Shown here one piece after another: positions 53,822 to 63,075 of a DNA stretch of 64,000 nt. The stretch comes from Paraburkholderia sp. (GTDB lineage Bacteria > Pseudomonadota > Gammaproteobacteria > Burkholderiales > Burkholderiaceae): positions 47,211 to 111,210 of the forward strand of contig NZ_JAPWKB010000003.1 in NCBI RefSeq assembly GCF_028283785.1, in the 5' to 3' direction. Positions within the stretch are counted from its first letter, which is position 1, and every line of letters starts with the position of its first letter. The position numbers were made by a program, and so were the translations under genes. The notes under the pieces are model-generated. The model was not told where the DNA came from. It saw only the letters and a list, made by a program, of their open reading frames with translations, and ran no database searches.

Positions 53822-54694
53822 TCACTCGAAAATATGCTTGAAACGGCGTTCGGCGAGCTTGCTGCATCCCATCACGATCGCCACGTTGGCGATCAGCAGC
53901 AGCACCGCGATACTCGCGCCGAGCGGCCAGTTCAGCGTGCCGAGAAACTCGTCGTATGCCGCGGTCGCCACGACTTTCAGACGCCGTCCGCCGATCAGCG
54001 CGGGCGTCGCAAACGCCGATGCCGACAGCGCGAACACGATGATCGAACCCGACAGCACGCCCGGCATGATCTGCGGCAGCACCACGCGGCGAAACACGCG
54101 GAACGGCGAGCCGCCGAGCGACAGTCCGGCCCATTCGACCTGCGGGTCGAGCTTTTGCAGCGTCGCCCACACGGACATCACCATGAACGGCACCAGCACA
54201 TGCGTCAGCGCGATCACCATGCCGGTCATCGTGAACACGAGACGCACGGGTTCGGAGGTGATATGCAGCGCCTGCAACGCCGTGTTCAGCACGCCGTTGT
54301 TGCCGAGCAGGATCTGCCAGCCGAGCGTTCGCACGACGACCGAAATCAGCAGCGGCCCGAGCACCACCAGCAGACACAGCGATTGCCACGGCCGCTTCAT
54401 CCGCGCGAGCACGATGGTTTCCGGCACGCCGAGCAGCACGCATAGCAGCGTGACCGCGAACGCGAGCACCGCCGTGCGCAGGAAGATCGCGCCGTAGTAC
54501 GGGTCGGTGACGACTTCGACATAGTTCGCGAGCGTGTAGGCGGGCTGCACGCCGGCAACATCGCTGAACACGTGGAACGACAGCACCAGCGTCAACAGCA
54601 GCGGCACGGCCAGCAGCACGCCGAACAGCGCCAGCGCGGGCGCCGACAGCAGCCACGGCGCGGCGCCGGGGCGGGTCTCGTCAAGCGTTGCCAT
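53822..54694 (-). CDS. ABC transporter permease, PotB-like
   Basis: A 290-residue permease, beginning MATLDETRPGAAPWLLSAPA, with the EAA loop WAGLSLGGSPFRVFRRVVLP. It overlaps the ATPase gene by 14 bases. Together with the PotC-like protein it forms the channel. Confidence 0.9.
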   Translation of the reverse strand: MATLDETRPGAAPWLLSAPALALFGVLLAVPLLLTLVLSFHVFSDVAGVQPAYTLANYVEVVTDPYYGAIFLRTAVLAFAVTLLCVLLGVPETIVLARMKRPWQSLCLLVVLGPLLISVVVRTLGWQILLGNNGVLNTALQALHITSEPVRLVFTMTGMVIALTHVLVPFMVMSVWATLQKLDPQVEWAGLSLGGSPFRVFRRVVLPQIMPGVLSGSIIVFALSASAFATPALIGGRRLKVVATAAYDEFLGTLNWPLGASIAVLLLIANVAIVMGCSKLAERRFKHIFE

Positions 54695-55751
54695 GGAGCG
54701 CCTCCCGGGTCAGCACGCGCAGGTCGTCGTCGGTCCATGCCACGCCGACCTCATGCCCTTCGTCGGGCGGCGGCGCGCCGAAATTGGGCTGCGCGATATG
54801 CAGCTTGCCGAGCGCCGTATCGACCACCAGCAGCCACTGATTGCCGACGAACACGCGCGTCGCGACGGTGCCGCGCACGCGCGCATCGCCATTTGCGAGC
54901 CGCACTTTCTCGGGACGGATATACACGTTCACCGCACCTTCGACGGTGCGCCCTTCGTGCGGCACATGCAGCATGGTTCCCGCGACGTCCACTTCGGCGC
55001 AGCGCGGATTGTGCTTGCGCACTTCGCCGGCCAGCGTGTTGGTTCGACCCAGAAACGTCGATGCGAACGGCGTCTGCGGACGCTCGTACGCGTCGAACGG
55101 CGTGCTGAGCTGCGCGATCTTGCCGCGATGCATCACCGCGATCCGGTCGCTCATCGTCATCGCTTCGACCTGATCGTGCGTGACGAGGATCGTCGTAATG
55201 CCGAGGCGCTTCTGGATCGCGCGCAATTCGATGTGCATCTCCTCGCGCAGCTTCGCGTCGAGGTTCGACATCGGCTCGTCGAGCAGCAGCAGTTCCGGGC
55301 GCATCGCCAGCGCACGCGCAATCGCGACGCGCTGCCGCTGACCGCCCGACAGTTCCTTCGGATAGCGCGCGTCGAGCCCTTTCAGACGCACGAGGTCGAG
55401 CGCTTCGGCGACCCGCACCGCGCGTTCGGCGCGCTTCATGTTGCGCATTTCCAGTCCGAAGCCGACATTGCCTGCAACCGTCATGTGCGGGAACAGCGCG
55501 TAACTCTGAAACACCACGCCCATGCCGCGCTTCTCGGGCCGTTCGTTCGTGATGTCGCGGCCGTCGAGCGTGATCGTGCCGCCGCTCGGCGTGACGAATC
55601 CCGCGATCATCTGAAGCGTGGTCGTCTTACCGCATCCGGACGGGCCCAGCAGCGACAGAAATTCGCCGCGCTCGACCGACAGATCGACCTGTTCGATCGC
55701 GGTGAAGTCGCCGTAGCGCTTCGAAATGCGTTGGAGAGTCAGGAAGCTCAT
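54681..55751 (-). CDS. ABC transporter ATP-binding protein, PotA-like
   Basis: A 356-residue ATPase from ATG 55751, with GGAG eight bases upstream. Walker A is LGPSGCGKTTTLQMIAGF, signature ELSGGQRQRVAIARAL, Walker B LLLDEPMSNLD, and a C-terminal TOBE domain (NVYIRPEKVRLANGDARVRG). This is the usual form in polyamine-, opine- and iron-type importers. Confidence 0.93.
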   Translation of the reverse strand: MSFLTLQRISKRYGDFTAIEQVDLSVERGEFLSLLGPSGCGKTTTLQMIAGFVTPSGGTITLDGRDITNERPEKRGMGVVFQSYALFPHMTVAGNVGFGLEMRNMKRAERAVRVAEALDLVRLKGLDARYPKELSGGQRQRVAIARALAMRPELLLLDEPMSNLDAKLREEMHIELRAIQKRLGITTILVTHDQVEAMTMSDRIAVMHRGKIAQLSTPFDAYERPQTPFASTFLGRTNTLAGEVRKHNPRCAEVDVAGTMLHVPHEGRTVEGAVNVYIRPEKVRLANGDARVRGTVATRVFVGNQWLLVVDTALGKLHIAQPNFGAPPPDEGHEVGVAWTDDDLRVLTREALHGNA

Positions 55752-55806
55752 ATGCATCGCTCCAGAGGAGTGCCCCGAAAAACCGGCGATCGCGCCGGCG
55801 CGTCGC

Positions 55807-56904
55807 TCAACGTTCGACGGAACGGTTCCAGCGTTCGGTCCATTCGGTGCGGTGCTGGTTGACCGTGGTCCAGTCCATCGCGGTCAGCTTGCCGATCTGC
55901 TCGGGCCCGTAAGGCACGCGCGCAGCGATCTCCGGACTCAGCTTGACCGTCTTGTTGACCGGACCGAGGCCGATCGACTGGGCCTGCATCGCCTGGACTT
56001 CGGGGCTCAGCAAAAACTGGATGAACTGCTGCGACAGTTGCGGCTGCGCGTTCTCCGCGACAGGGCACGCGGCGACCTGCAACGCCACGCCGCCCTCCTT
56101 CGGGTAGATGAATTTCAGCGGAAAGCCGGTGTTCTGCAACGCGACCGCGCGGCCGCTGCCGTACGGCGCGAGAATCACGTCGCCGGCTTGCATCAGGCCG
56201 TCCATCTCGCCGGGCGTCGGTGCCCACGACAGAACGTCGGGCGCGACCTGCTTCGTCATCGCGGTGAAACCGGGGTCGATGTTCTTTTCGCCGCCGCCGT
56301 TCATCCGCGCCAGCATCACGAGCGTGTGCAGGCCATACGTGTTGGTGATCGGCGGCACACCCAGCTTGCCTTTCAGACGTTTGTCCGTGAGCACCTGCCA
56401 GGAATCCGGTGCCGGCAGTCCGAGCTTTTTGAACGCTTCCTCGTTGTAACCGATACCGGTCGCGACCATGCCCACGCCCACCGACGTCGGGCCGAGCCGT
56501 GCCAGCGGATACAGGTCTTTCATCACCGGCGCTTCGTCGACTTTCGCGCACAGGCCGAGTTGCATCGCCTGATACATCGGACCGTCGTCCATCACGGCGA
56601 CGTTGATCTGCTGATGCCCTTTTTGCGCCTGCAGTTTCGCGAGGGTGTCGCTGGAATTGCCCGCTACGTAGACGATTTTCACGTCATGGGCTTTTTCGAA
56701 CGCGGGCATGATCTTCTGACGATACAACTGCTCGTTCGAACCGCCGACGTTCGCGACGTACAGCGTGGTTTCCGCGTGGGCGAAGCTGGGCGCGAGACCT
56801 GTCCCCAGCAACGCGCACGCGGCGGCGAGCGTGGCATAAACGGAGCGGGAACGGGAGGCGGATCGGGCGGGCTGACGGCAACGGCTGTGACGCACTTCTC
56901 TCAT
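55807..56904 (-). CDS. Periplasmic solute-binding protein, PotD/ferric-type
   Basis: A 365-residue precursor from ATG 56904 with GGAG nine bases upstream. The signal peptide ends at SFAHA. The mature start TTLYVANVGGSNEQLYRQKI and later MVATGIGYNEEAFKKLGLPA, MDGLMQAGDVILAPYGSGRA are of the SBP_bac_8/PotD type. It is first in a nine-gene operon and divergent from a LysR gene. The ligand is likely a polyamine, opine or other charged amine. Confidence 0.9.
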   Translation of the reverse strand: MREVRHSRCRQPARSASRSRSVYATLAAACALLGTGLAPSFAHAETTLYVANVGGSNEQLYRQKIMPAFEKAHDVKIVYVAGNSSDTLAKLQAQKGHQQINVAVMDDGPMYQAMQLGLCAKVDEAPVMKDLYPLARLGPTSVGVGMVATGIGYNEEAFKKLGLPAPDSWQVLTDKRLKGKLGVPPITNTYGLHTLVMLARMNGGGEKNIDPGFTAMTKQVAPDVLSWAPTPGEMDGLMQAGDVILAPYGSGRAVALQNTGFPLKFIYPKEGGVALQVAACPVAENAQPQLSQQFIQFLLSPEVQAMQAQSIGLGPVNKTVKLSPEIAARVPYGPEQIGKLTAMDWTTVNQHRTEWTERWNRSVER

Positions 56905-57039
56905 GACGACTGCTCCATTCGTAGTGGGGGACGGCAAGCTCTGAAGGCATGTGCTGTGATGCAGTCTCGCGCGCTGTGGTCATATCGTCCAATACGAATA
57001 AAATAGCAATCCATACATGGCTGATATGGGTTGACGACA

Positions 57040-57993
57040 ATGAATCTGAAGCACATCGAGGCATTTCGCGCGGTGATGGTGGCGGGATCGATGACGGCGG
57101 CGGCCAAGGCGCTGTTCACGTCGCAGCCGAACGTGAGCCGGCTGATCTCGCAACTGGAACGCGAAACCGGCATGCCGCTGTTCCAGCGCAGCGGCGTGCG
57201 ACTGATCCCGACCAGCGAAGGCACCGCGTTCTTCCGCGAAGTCGAACGCGCGTATGTCGGTCTGCAGGGGCTCGCGAACGCGGCCGCGCAAATCCGCAAT
57301 CTCGGCAGCGGCCGCCTGCGCATCGCGGCGATGCCGTCGGCGGGATTGACGCTGTTGCCGCACGCGCTGAAGCGCTTCCAGGCGCTGTATCCGGACGTGA
57401 CGGTGTCGTTGCACGTGAATACGTCGGGCACGGTGAATCACTGGACCGCGTCGCAGTTCTGCGATCTCGGCGTGGCCGTGTATGTCAGCGAGGCGTCCAA
57501 TTGCGAGGTCGAGTTGCTGTCGAGCGTTGCGGCGGTGTGTGTGATGCCGGCGCATCACCGGCTCGCGAAAAAAGCCGTCATCAAGCCGTCCGACCTGCAA
57601 GGCGAATCGTTTATTTCGCTGTGCCACGGCGACGGCACGCGCGCGCTGATGGACGAGGTGTTCCAGCGCGCGGGCGTCGAACGCGTGCTCGCGATCGAGG
57701 CGCAATACACGGCGATCTGTTGCGAGATGGTGCGCGGCGGCATGGGCGTCACGCTTGCGCATCCGATCGTCGCGCGGGATTTTGCCGGACCGGACGTCGC
57801 GATCCGGCCGTTTTCACCCGACGTGATGTTTCCGACCTACCTGCTGTTTCCGCCCAACCGTCCGCGCGAACGGCTCGTCTCGGCGTTTATCGAGGTATTG
57901 CGCTCGGAATTGCTCGATTCGTTGAAATCGACGGAAACGCTCGCGCGACGCAAGACGGCGCGGCGCGCGGCTTCGTCGTCCCGCGCCGGGTGA
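57040..57993 (+). CDS. LysR-type regulator of the amine-oxidation operon
   Basis: A 317-residue LysR protein from ATG 57040 (MNLKHIEAFRAVMVAGSMTA). A TTG start nine bases earlier is possible but less likely. HTH: ALFTSQPNVSRLISQLERET. The subgroup resembles OccR/NocR regulators of opine genes. It is divergent from the ABC-importer and oxidoreductase operon, 135 bp away, and is the likely activator. Confidence 0.9.
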   Translation: MNLKHIEAFRAVMVAGSMTAAAKALFTSQPNVSRLISQLERETGMPLFQRSGVRLIPTSEGTAFFREVERAYVGLQGLANAAAQIRNLGSGRLRIAAMPSAGLTLLPHALKRFQALYPDVTVSLHVNTSGTVNHWTASQFCDLGVAVYVSEASNCEVELLSSVAAVCVMPAHHRLAKKAVIKPSDLQGESFISLCHGDGTRALMDEVFQRAGVERVLAIEAQYTAICCEMVRGGMGVTLAHPIVARDFAGPDVAIRPFSPDVMFPTYLLFPPNRPRERLVSAFIEVLRSELLDSLKSTETLARRKTARRAASSSRAG

Positions 57994-58026
57994 AGCGGCG
58001 CGTTCGACCCCGCGCTGCCGTTTCCA

Positions 58027-58917
58027 CTACGCCAGCGACTCGCACACCTCGGCGAGCAGCGCACGCGCCCAGCGGTGTCCCGGCGCGTGATGCGTCCGTT
58101 CGTGCCACGCCACGGTCTTGGTGAACCCGGGAATCTCGACCGGCGGTTCGAAGACGGCAAGACCCGACGCATGCGTCGCGAGTCTCGACGGAACCACCGC
58201 GATCAGATCGCTCGAACCCAGTATTTCCGGCAACACGAGAAAGCTCGTGACCGACACCGTCACCCGCCGCGCGCGGCCGATTCGTGTCAGCGCGTCGTCG
58301 GTGACGCCGGTCAGGCTGCCGCCGTTGTACGACACCAGCGCGTGATCGAGCGCGCAGAAGCGGTCGAGCGACAGCGTCTTTTTGCGTGCATCGGGATGGC
58401 CGTCGCGCATCACGCACACGTACCGCTCGTCGAACAGCCGGCGCGCATGCAGATCGGGCGGCGTGGTCTCGGGCGTAATCAGCGCGAGGTCGATATCGCC
58501 GCGCTGCATCTGTTCGTACAACCGCTCGTGCTGGACCGGCAGAACCACCGTTCGCAGGCCCGGCGCGTGCCGCCTGAGCGCCGACAGAAACGGCACGACC
58601 ACCGCCTGCAATGCGTAGTCGGTTGCGGCGATGGTCAGCGTCATATCGGCGACGGCCGGATCGAAAGACGGCGGCTGCAACATCGATTCCACATCCGCCA
58701 GAATCTGCTTCAGCGGACCTTCGAGTTCGAGCGCGCGCGCGGTCGGCACGATGCCGCGCTGCGTGCGCACGAATAGAGGATCGCCGAAGCTGTCGCGCAA
58801 ACGGGTCAGCATCGCGCTGACGGCCGGTTGCGTCAGCGAAAGGCGCTGCGCGGCGCGCGTGACGTTGCGCTCGTCCAGCAACGCGTCCAGCGCTTTCAGC
58901 AGGTTCAGATCGATCAT
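58027..58917 (-). CDS. LysR-type regulator
   Basis: A 296-residue LysR protein of the PcaQ/NahR-like group that begins MIDLNLLKALDALLDERNVT, HTH AAQRLSLTQPAVSAMLTRLR. It diverges from an SRPBCC gene 147 bp away, its probable target. Confidence 0.9.
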   Translation of the reverse strand: MIDLNLLKALDALLDERNVTRAAQRLSLTQPAVSAMLTRLRDSFGDPLFVRTQRGIVPTARALELEGPLKQILADVESMLQPPSFDPAVADMTLTIAATDYALQAVVVPFLSALRRHAPGLRTVVLPVQHERLYEQMQRGDIDLALITPETTPPDLHARRLFDERYVCVMRDGHPDARKKTLSLDRFCALDHALVSYNGGSLTGVTDDALTRIGRARRVTVSVTSFLVLPEILGSSDLIAVVPSRLATHASGLAVFEPPVEIPGFTKTVAWHERTHHAPGHRWARALLAEVCESLA

Positions 58918-58924
58918 CCTGACA

Positions 58925-58962
58925 TCACTTCAGTGAATAACAGAAATCATGATAATCGATTA
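58925..58962. promoter_or_regulatory. Two short palindromes in a LysR divergent promoter
   Basis: TCACT-TC-AGTGA (58925-58936) is a perfect inverted repeat and TAATCGATTA (58953-58962) a perfect 10-bp palindrome, their centres about 27 bp apart. Both lie within 45 bp of the LysR start, a normal location for LysR recognition and activation sites. Confidence 0.4.
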
Positions 58963-59064
58963 GATTTATTTCTGCGCGAGCGCCATCATGGCGATCACTG
59001 GCTGGACGACGCGCTGTCGACACGCGTCTTCCGCACCGATATCTATTTTTCAAGGATGCGCATC

Positions 59065-59580
59065 ATGAACGAAATCTTCTGGCCGGAAGGCTATCTGCCG
59101 GGCACCACCGAAAACTTCGCGTCGAACGAAATGATCGTGGCAGGTCTGCGCGCCGCCGACGTGTGGCCGTTCCTCGCGAACGCGCCGCTGTGGCCGACCT
59201 ATTACGCGAACTCCGCCGACATCCGTTTCTACGACGGCCGCGGCCCTATCCTCGAAGACGGCGTGCGTTTCTTCTTCAGCACCTTCGGTTTCCCGGTCGA
59301 AGCACAGGTCACCGAATACGTCGCGCCGGCCGCCGGTCAACCGGGCCGCGTCGCGTGGCACGGCTGGGCGGGCGAAAACGAAACGCGCCTCGACGTTCAC
59401 CATGCATGGCTGATCGAAGATCTGTCAGGCGGCCGCGTGCGCATCCTCACGCAGGAAACGCAAAAGGGTAAGCCCGCGGAAGCGCTGGCCAAAGCTCGTC
59501 CGAATCCAATGATCAACGGTCACCAGGAATGGCTGGACGGCCTGGTCGACGCTGCGCGCAACAGCAAGCACAGCCAGTAA
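59065..59580 (+). CDS. SRPBCC-domain protein
   Basis: A 171-residue protein from ATG 59065, with AAGGA eight bases upstream; the longer frame further up is not coding. It begins MNEIFWPEGYLPGTTENFAS and has SRPBCC strands (EMIVAGLRAADVWPFLANAP, VRFFFSTFGFPVEAQVTEYV). It may bind or modify a hydrophobic ligand. It is under the divergent LysR regulator and converges nine bases from an antiporter gene. Confidence 0.78.
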   Translation: MNEIFWPEGYLPGTTENFASNEMIVAGLRAADVWPFLANAPLWPTYYANSADIRFYDGRGPILEDGVRFFFSTFGFPVEAQVTEYVAPAAGQPGRVAWHGWAGENETRLDVHHAWLIEDLSGGRVRILTQETQKGKPAEALAKARPNPMINGHQEWLDGLVDAARNSKHSQ

Positions 59581-59588
59581 CCTGCGCA

Positions 59589-61175
59589 TCACCCGATTCG
59601 CGCCAGCACATCGACCAGCAGTATCTTGACGATCGTCATCGCGGGAAAAATCATCGCGTATCCGACGTCGGGCCGGTCGGTCGGCGCGATCTTGTTCGCG
59701 TAGGCGAGAATCGCCGGGTTGCCGCATGCACCCGCGATGATGCCGGCCAGATCGTCGTAAGACATCCTGAACACGAGCAGGCCCAGCAGCAGGATCGGCA
59801 ATGCGAGCGCGATCAGCACCAGCGCGCCCAGCAGCAACATCTGCGCGCCTGTCTGCGACACCGTCGCCGCGAACTTCGGGCCCGAGGCCATGCCGACTTG
59901 CGCGAGAAACAACGTCAATCCGAGGTTGCGGATCACCAGATTCGCGGACAGCGGAATCGTCCAGTTGATGCCGGCGGTGCGCCGCACCTTGCCGAGAATC
60001 AGCGCGACGATCAGCACGCCGGACAAACCCAGCGACAGCCGTCCCAGGCCCGGCATCGGCAACTGGATCGCGCCGACCAGAAAGCCGAGCGCCATGCCGA
60101 GTCCCACCGAGATATAGCTGAATTCGGCGGTGCCTTTGATCGAATCGCCGAAGAACGTGCGCAGCGACGGAAAGTCGGCGCGATTGGCGAGAATCCCGAT
60201 CCGGTCGCCGAATTCCAGCACGAGATCCGGACGCGGCATCACATCGGTATCGCCGCGGCGGACCTGCGCGATGATCGAGGCTTTCGTGCACGGCAGATCC
60301 AGATCGCCCAGCGTACGGCCGACCACCGCCGGACGCGACGCGAACACCCGCACGTAATCGAGATCGGCGCGGTCGCGCACCACCCGCCCCGGCGCGGCTT
60401 CGCCGAGCATCTGACGAGTTCGCTCCAGCGTCTCACGATCGGGCGCGACCGCGAGCACCACGTCGTTTTCCGCGAGCACGGTGTCGGGCGACGCCGGCGC
60501 ATTGTGATGCGCGGTTCTGACCGCGACCAGTTGCACGTCCGACGGCAAGCCGCCCATTACTTGCGCGAGCGTTTTGCCGTAAGTCTCGGGATTGCGCAAC
60601 GCGATTTCGAGCACTTCCAGACCGCTCGATGCCTGCACGTTGATACGCGGCTTGAAGATCAGCTGTCCCAGATAGATCAGCAGGATCGGCCCGGCAACAC
60701 CGAACGGATACGAAATCGAATAGCCGACCGCCGGATCGTCGTTGCCGAGCGTGGTGATCGCCGCCTGCAACGACGCCGTGCTGGTGCCCGATCCGGAAAA
60801 GAGCCCGAGCGCATAGCCGGACTTCACATCGGTGAATCTGACGATCGCGAGTGTCGCGAGCCCCGACAGCACGACGCCGATCAGCGCCAGCAGATTGGCC
60901 CGACGCCCTTGCGAACTGGTCAGGCCGAGGAAAAACTGCGCGCCATACTGAATCCCGACCGCATACAGAAACAGCGCGAGCCCAAGCGTGCCGATGGTCG
61001 CGGGCGGCACCGACTTCGGCGCGAACCAGCCCGACGCGAGCGCAACGAACAGCACCGCGCCGACGCCGAGCGAAAACCCCTTGATATTGATCTCGCCCAC
61101 CAGATACCCGACACCGATGGTGAGAAACAGCGCCATCAACGGTTGCTGCTCGAGAAGTGTCCTCAGGAATTGCAT
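59589..61175 (-). CDS. Aspartate:alanine exchanger (AspT/YidE) family transporter
   Basis: A 528-residue protein from ATG 61175 with GGGAG upstream. It has two halves of about five helices each, separated by two TrkA-C (RCK-C) cytosolic domains (EIALRNPETYGKTLAQVMGG, ADLDYVRVFASRPAVVGRTL). The LFSGSGTSTASLQAAITTLG helix motif is typical of the AAE family (AspT, YbjL, YidE). Exchange of dicarboxylic amino acids is the known activity of AspT; the present substrate is inferred. Confidence 0.85.
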   Translation of the reverse strand: MQFLRTLLEQQPLMALFLTIGVGYLVGEINIKGFSLGVGAVLFVALASGWFAPKSVPPATIGTLGLALFLYAVGIQYGAQFFLGLTSSQGRRANLLALIGVVLSGLATLAIVRFTDVKSGYALGLFSGSGTSTASLQAAITTLGNDDPAVGYSISYPFGVAGPILLIYLGQLIFKPRINVQASSGLEVLEIALRNPETYGKTLAQVMGGLPSDVQLVAVRTAHHNAPASPDTVLAENDVVLAVAPDRETLERTRQMLGEAAPGRVVRDRADLDYVRVFASRPAVVGRTLGDLDLPCTKASIIAQVRRGDTDVMPRPDLVLEFGDRIGILANRADFPSLRTFFGDSIKGTAEFSYISVGLGMALGFLVGAIQLPMPGLGRLSLGLSGVLIVALILGKVRRTAGINWTIPLSANLVIRNLGLTLFLAQVGMASGPKFAATVSQTGAQMLLLGALVLIALALPILLLGLLVFRMSYDDLAGIIAGACGNPAILAYANKIAPTDRPDVGYAMIFPAMTIVKILLVDVLARIG

Positions 61176-61250
61176 GCTCGCTCCCTGTGTGAAGCTCCAG
61201 CCGGGCAACCGTTCCGGACCTCTGCCGGACAACGCGCTAACGCGCTGCCG

Positions 61251-62132
61251 CTAGCGCGCGGCGAAGGTGTCGCATTTGCGGATATCGCCGCTTTCGAGCC
61301 CTTGACGCAGCCAGTACACGCGTTGCTCGCTGCTGCCGTGCGTGAACGACTCCGGCACGACATAGCCCTGACTCTGCCGCTGCAACCGGTCGTCGCCGAT
61401 CGCGGCGGCCGTTTTCAGTCCTTGCTCGATATCGCCCGGTTCGATCAATTGCTGGTTCGCGCGTTGCGCATTGTTGGCCCACACGCCGGCAAAGCAGTCG
61501 GCCTGCAGTTCGAGTCTTACCGATAACTGATTTGCCTGCGCTTCGCCAGCCCTGCGACGCGCGGCATCGACTTTGTCCGAAATGCCGAGCAGTTTCTGTA
61601 CATGGTGACCGACTTCGTGCGCGATGACGTACGCCTGCGCGAAGTCGCCGCCGGCACCGAAGCGCTGGCGCAGCTCATCGAAAAACGCGAGATCGAGATA
61701 GACCTTCTGGTCGGCGGGACAGTAGAACGGCCCCATCGCCGATTCGCCGCTGCCGCACGCGGTCGGCGTGGCGTGCGAGAACAGCACGAGGCGCGGCGGC
61801 GTGTACTGCCGTTGCAACTGCGTCTCGAACACGGTTTCCCATGTGCGTTCGATATTGCCGAGCACCTTGCGGGTGAAAACCGTCGCCTGATCGGTCGCCG
61901 GCGGGCGGTTGGGCGCAGGCGCGGGCTGCTGCGCCGTCTGCGTCGATTGCGACCCTTGCAGCACCGACGCGCCCTGAATGATCACCCGCGGGTCAATACC
62001 GAAGAAGTACGATGCCGCCAGCGCAACGACGATCGTGCCGATGCCGATCGTTGCTCGCCTGCCACCGGAGCCGCCCGAGCCTCCGCGACGGTCTTCTACA
62101 TTCTGGCTTTCGGCTTCGTCGTCGAGACGCAT
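61251..62132 (-). CDS. ypfJ: YpfJ-type neutral zinc metallopeptidase
   Basis: A 293-residue protein. One N-terminal membrane helix (GIGTIVVALAASYFFGIDP) follows a Gly/Ser-rich start; the zinc motif is HEVGHH at His172 to His176, after YVIA. ADCFAGVWANNAQ with a conserved cysteine is also family-typical. The catalytic domain should face the periplasm. Function in the cell is poorly known. It is 75 bp upstream of the antiporter gene in the same direction. Confidence 0.92.
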   Translation of the reverse strand: MRLDDEAESQNVEDRRGGSGGSGGRRATIGIGTIVVALAASYFFGIDPRVIIQGASVLQGSQSTQTAQQPAPAPNRPPATDQATVFTRKVLGNIERTWETVFETQLQRQYTPPRLVLFSHATPTACGSGESAMGPFYCPADQKVYLDLAFFDELRQRFGAGGDFAQAYVIAHEVGHHVQKLLGISDKVDAARRRAGEAQANQLSVRLELQADCFAGVWANNAQRANQQLIEPGDIEQGLKTAAAIGDDRLQRQSQGYVVPESFTHGSSEQRVYWLRQGLESGDIRKCDTFAAR

Positions 62133-62433
62133 AGGGACTCCCGCAAATCGGATAAACGGCGATGACTGGCCTTGAGTGCTTTAGCGCTTCAGTCATTCAG
62201 GCGCTCGGACTCCGCAGCCCCGCCGGCTGGCCGGTTGGCCGCACAGGGAGATGATGCCTGAGCGCAGGCCGCTGTTGAAAGCGCGGCGCGTGGTGCGTTG
62301 CGGGGCGGGTGGTGTCTGGTGTGTGGCGTTTGGCGTTTGGCGTTTGGCGTTTGGCGTTTGGCGTTTGGCGTTTGGCGTTTGGCGTTTGGCGTTTGGCGTT
62401 TGGCGTTTGGCGTTTGGCGAATGGACGCGCAAA
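62133..62433. other. Intergenic region with a heptanucleotide repeat
   Basis: About 300 bp between the nrsF end and the ypfJ start. The last third is the TGGCGTT tandem tract. The region before ypfJ should contain its promoter. Open frames across it are made of repeat translation and are not genes. Confidence 0.6.
62324..62419. repeat. Tandem heptanucleotide repeat TGGCGTT, about 13.7 copies
   Basis: Thirteen perfect TGGCGTT units run from 62324 to 62414 and a partial TGGCG ends at 62419. It begins about 190 bp upstream of ypfJ and ends 14 bp beyond the nrsF stop. Uniform units of seven bases mark a slippage-prone tract. It could affect the end of the sigF-nrsF transcript or ypfJ expression. 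Confidence 0.95.
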
Positions 62434-63075
62434 TCACCACTTCAATACGCGCGGGCCGATCAGTGCGCCGATGACCGTCGGCACCAGCATGCCGAGCAGA
62501 TACCACGCGCCCCAGAACGGAATGCCCATTTCCGGGCAATGGAGACAGTAAGCCAGCGTCGCGGTCGATCCCGCCAGCAGGCCGCCCGTCGCGCCCGCCA
62601 GCCGAAGCCGGGTCGGCGCCAGTCCTTTGAGCGCCCACATCACGGCCACGAAACCCGGCACCGACAGCAGCGCGATGTTGAACGGGCACACGCGCCAGGT
62701 TTTACCCAGCACCAGCGCGAGACGTTCGCCGTCGGGGGCCGCCATCAACACGTAGCAACCGGCAACCCACACCGCCGCCACCGGCGCGGCGATCAGCCAG
62801 CCGCTCCGGCCTGCCGGCACGCCCGGACGCGCGAGGCGCGTGGTGATCGACAGCGCGCCGGCCATCAGGCACAGCGGCAACGCGATCTTCGCCCAGAAGA
62901 TCGGCGTCATCGCGACCTCGGCGAGGTCGCGACGGATGCCCAGCAGCAACGCCATGATCAGCGTCGCGCCGACGGCCGCGATCAGCACCGCGACGCCGAA
63001 CCGCTTCGCCAGCGCATGCCGGTCGACCGGCGCAACGCCGGTGGCCAGCAGGGAAATAAAGTCATCGGTTTTCAT
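62434..63075 (-). CDS. nrsF: NrsF (DUF1109) anti-sigma membrane protein
   Basis: A 213-residue protein with six membrane helices starting [20 protein letters not shown]. Conserved cysteines are in AGCYVLM, RVCPFN and YCLHCPE. In Caulobacter, NrsF (DUF1109) holds SigF at the membrane and releases it when its cysteines sense oxidative or metal stress. Its start overlaps the sigma gene by four bases (ATGA), so the two are translated together. Confidence 0.9.
   Translation of the reverse strand: MKTDDFISLLATGVAPVDRHALAKRFGVAVLIAAVGATLIMALLLGIRRDLAEVAMTPIFWAKIALPLCLMAGALSITTRLARPGVPAGRSGWLIAAPVAAVWVAGCYVLMAAPDGERLALVLGKTWRVCPFNIALLSVPGFVAVMWALKGLAPTRLRLAGATGGLLAGSTATLAYCLHCPEMGIPFWGAWYLLGMLVPTVIGALIGPRVLKW

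Noticed and set aside
56981..57028. CATATC...GATATG inverted repeat before the amine operon
   Set aside because: Six-base arms 36 bases apart are not better than chance in a 135-bp AT-richer spacer.
59529..61526. A 665-codon frame opposite the AspT-family gene
   Set aside because: Arg/Gln/His-rich antisense shadow with no domain; the membrane protein on the other strand is clear.
62189..62689. Open frames with RQTPNAK repeats
   Set aside because: They are translations of the TGGCGTT tract and antisense of nrsF, without a start signal.
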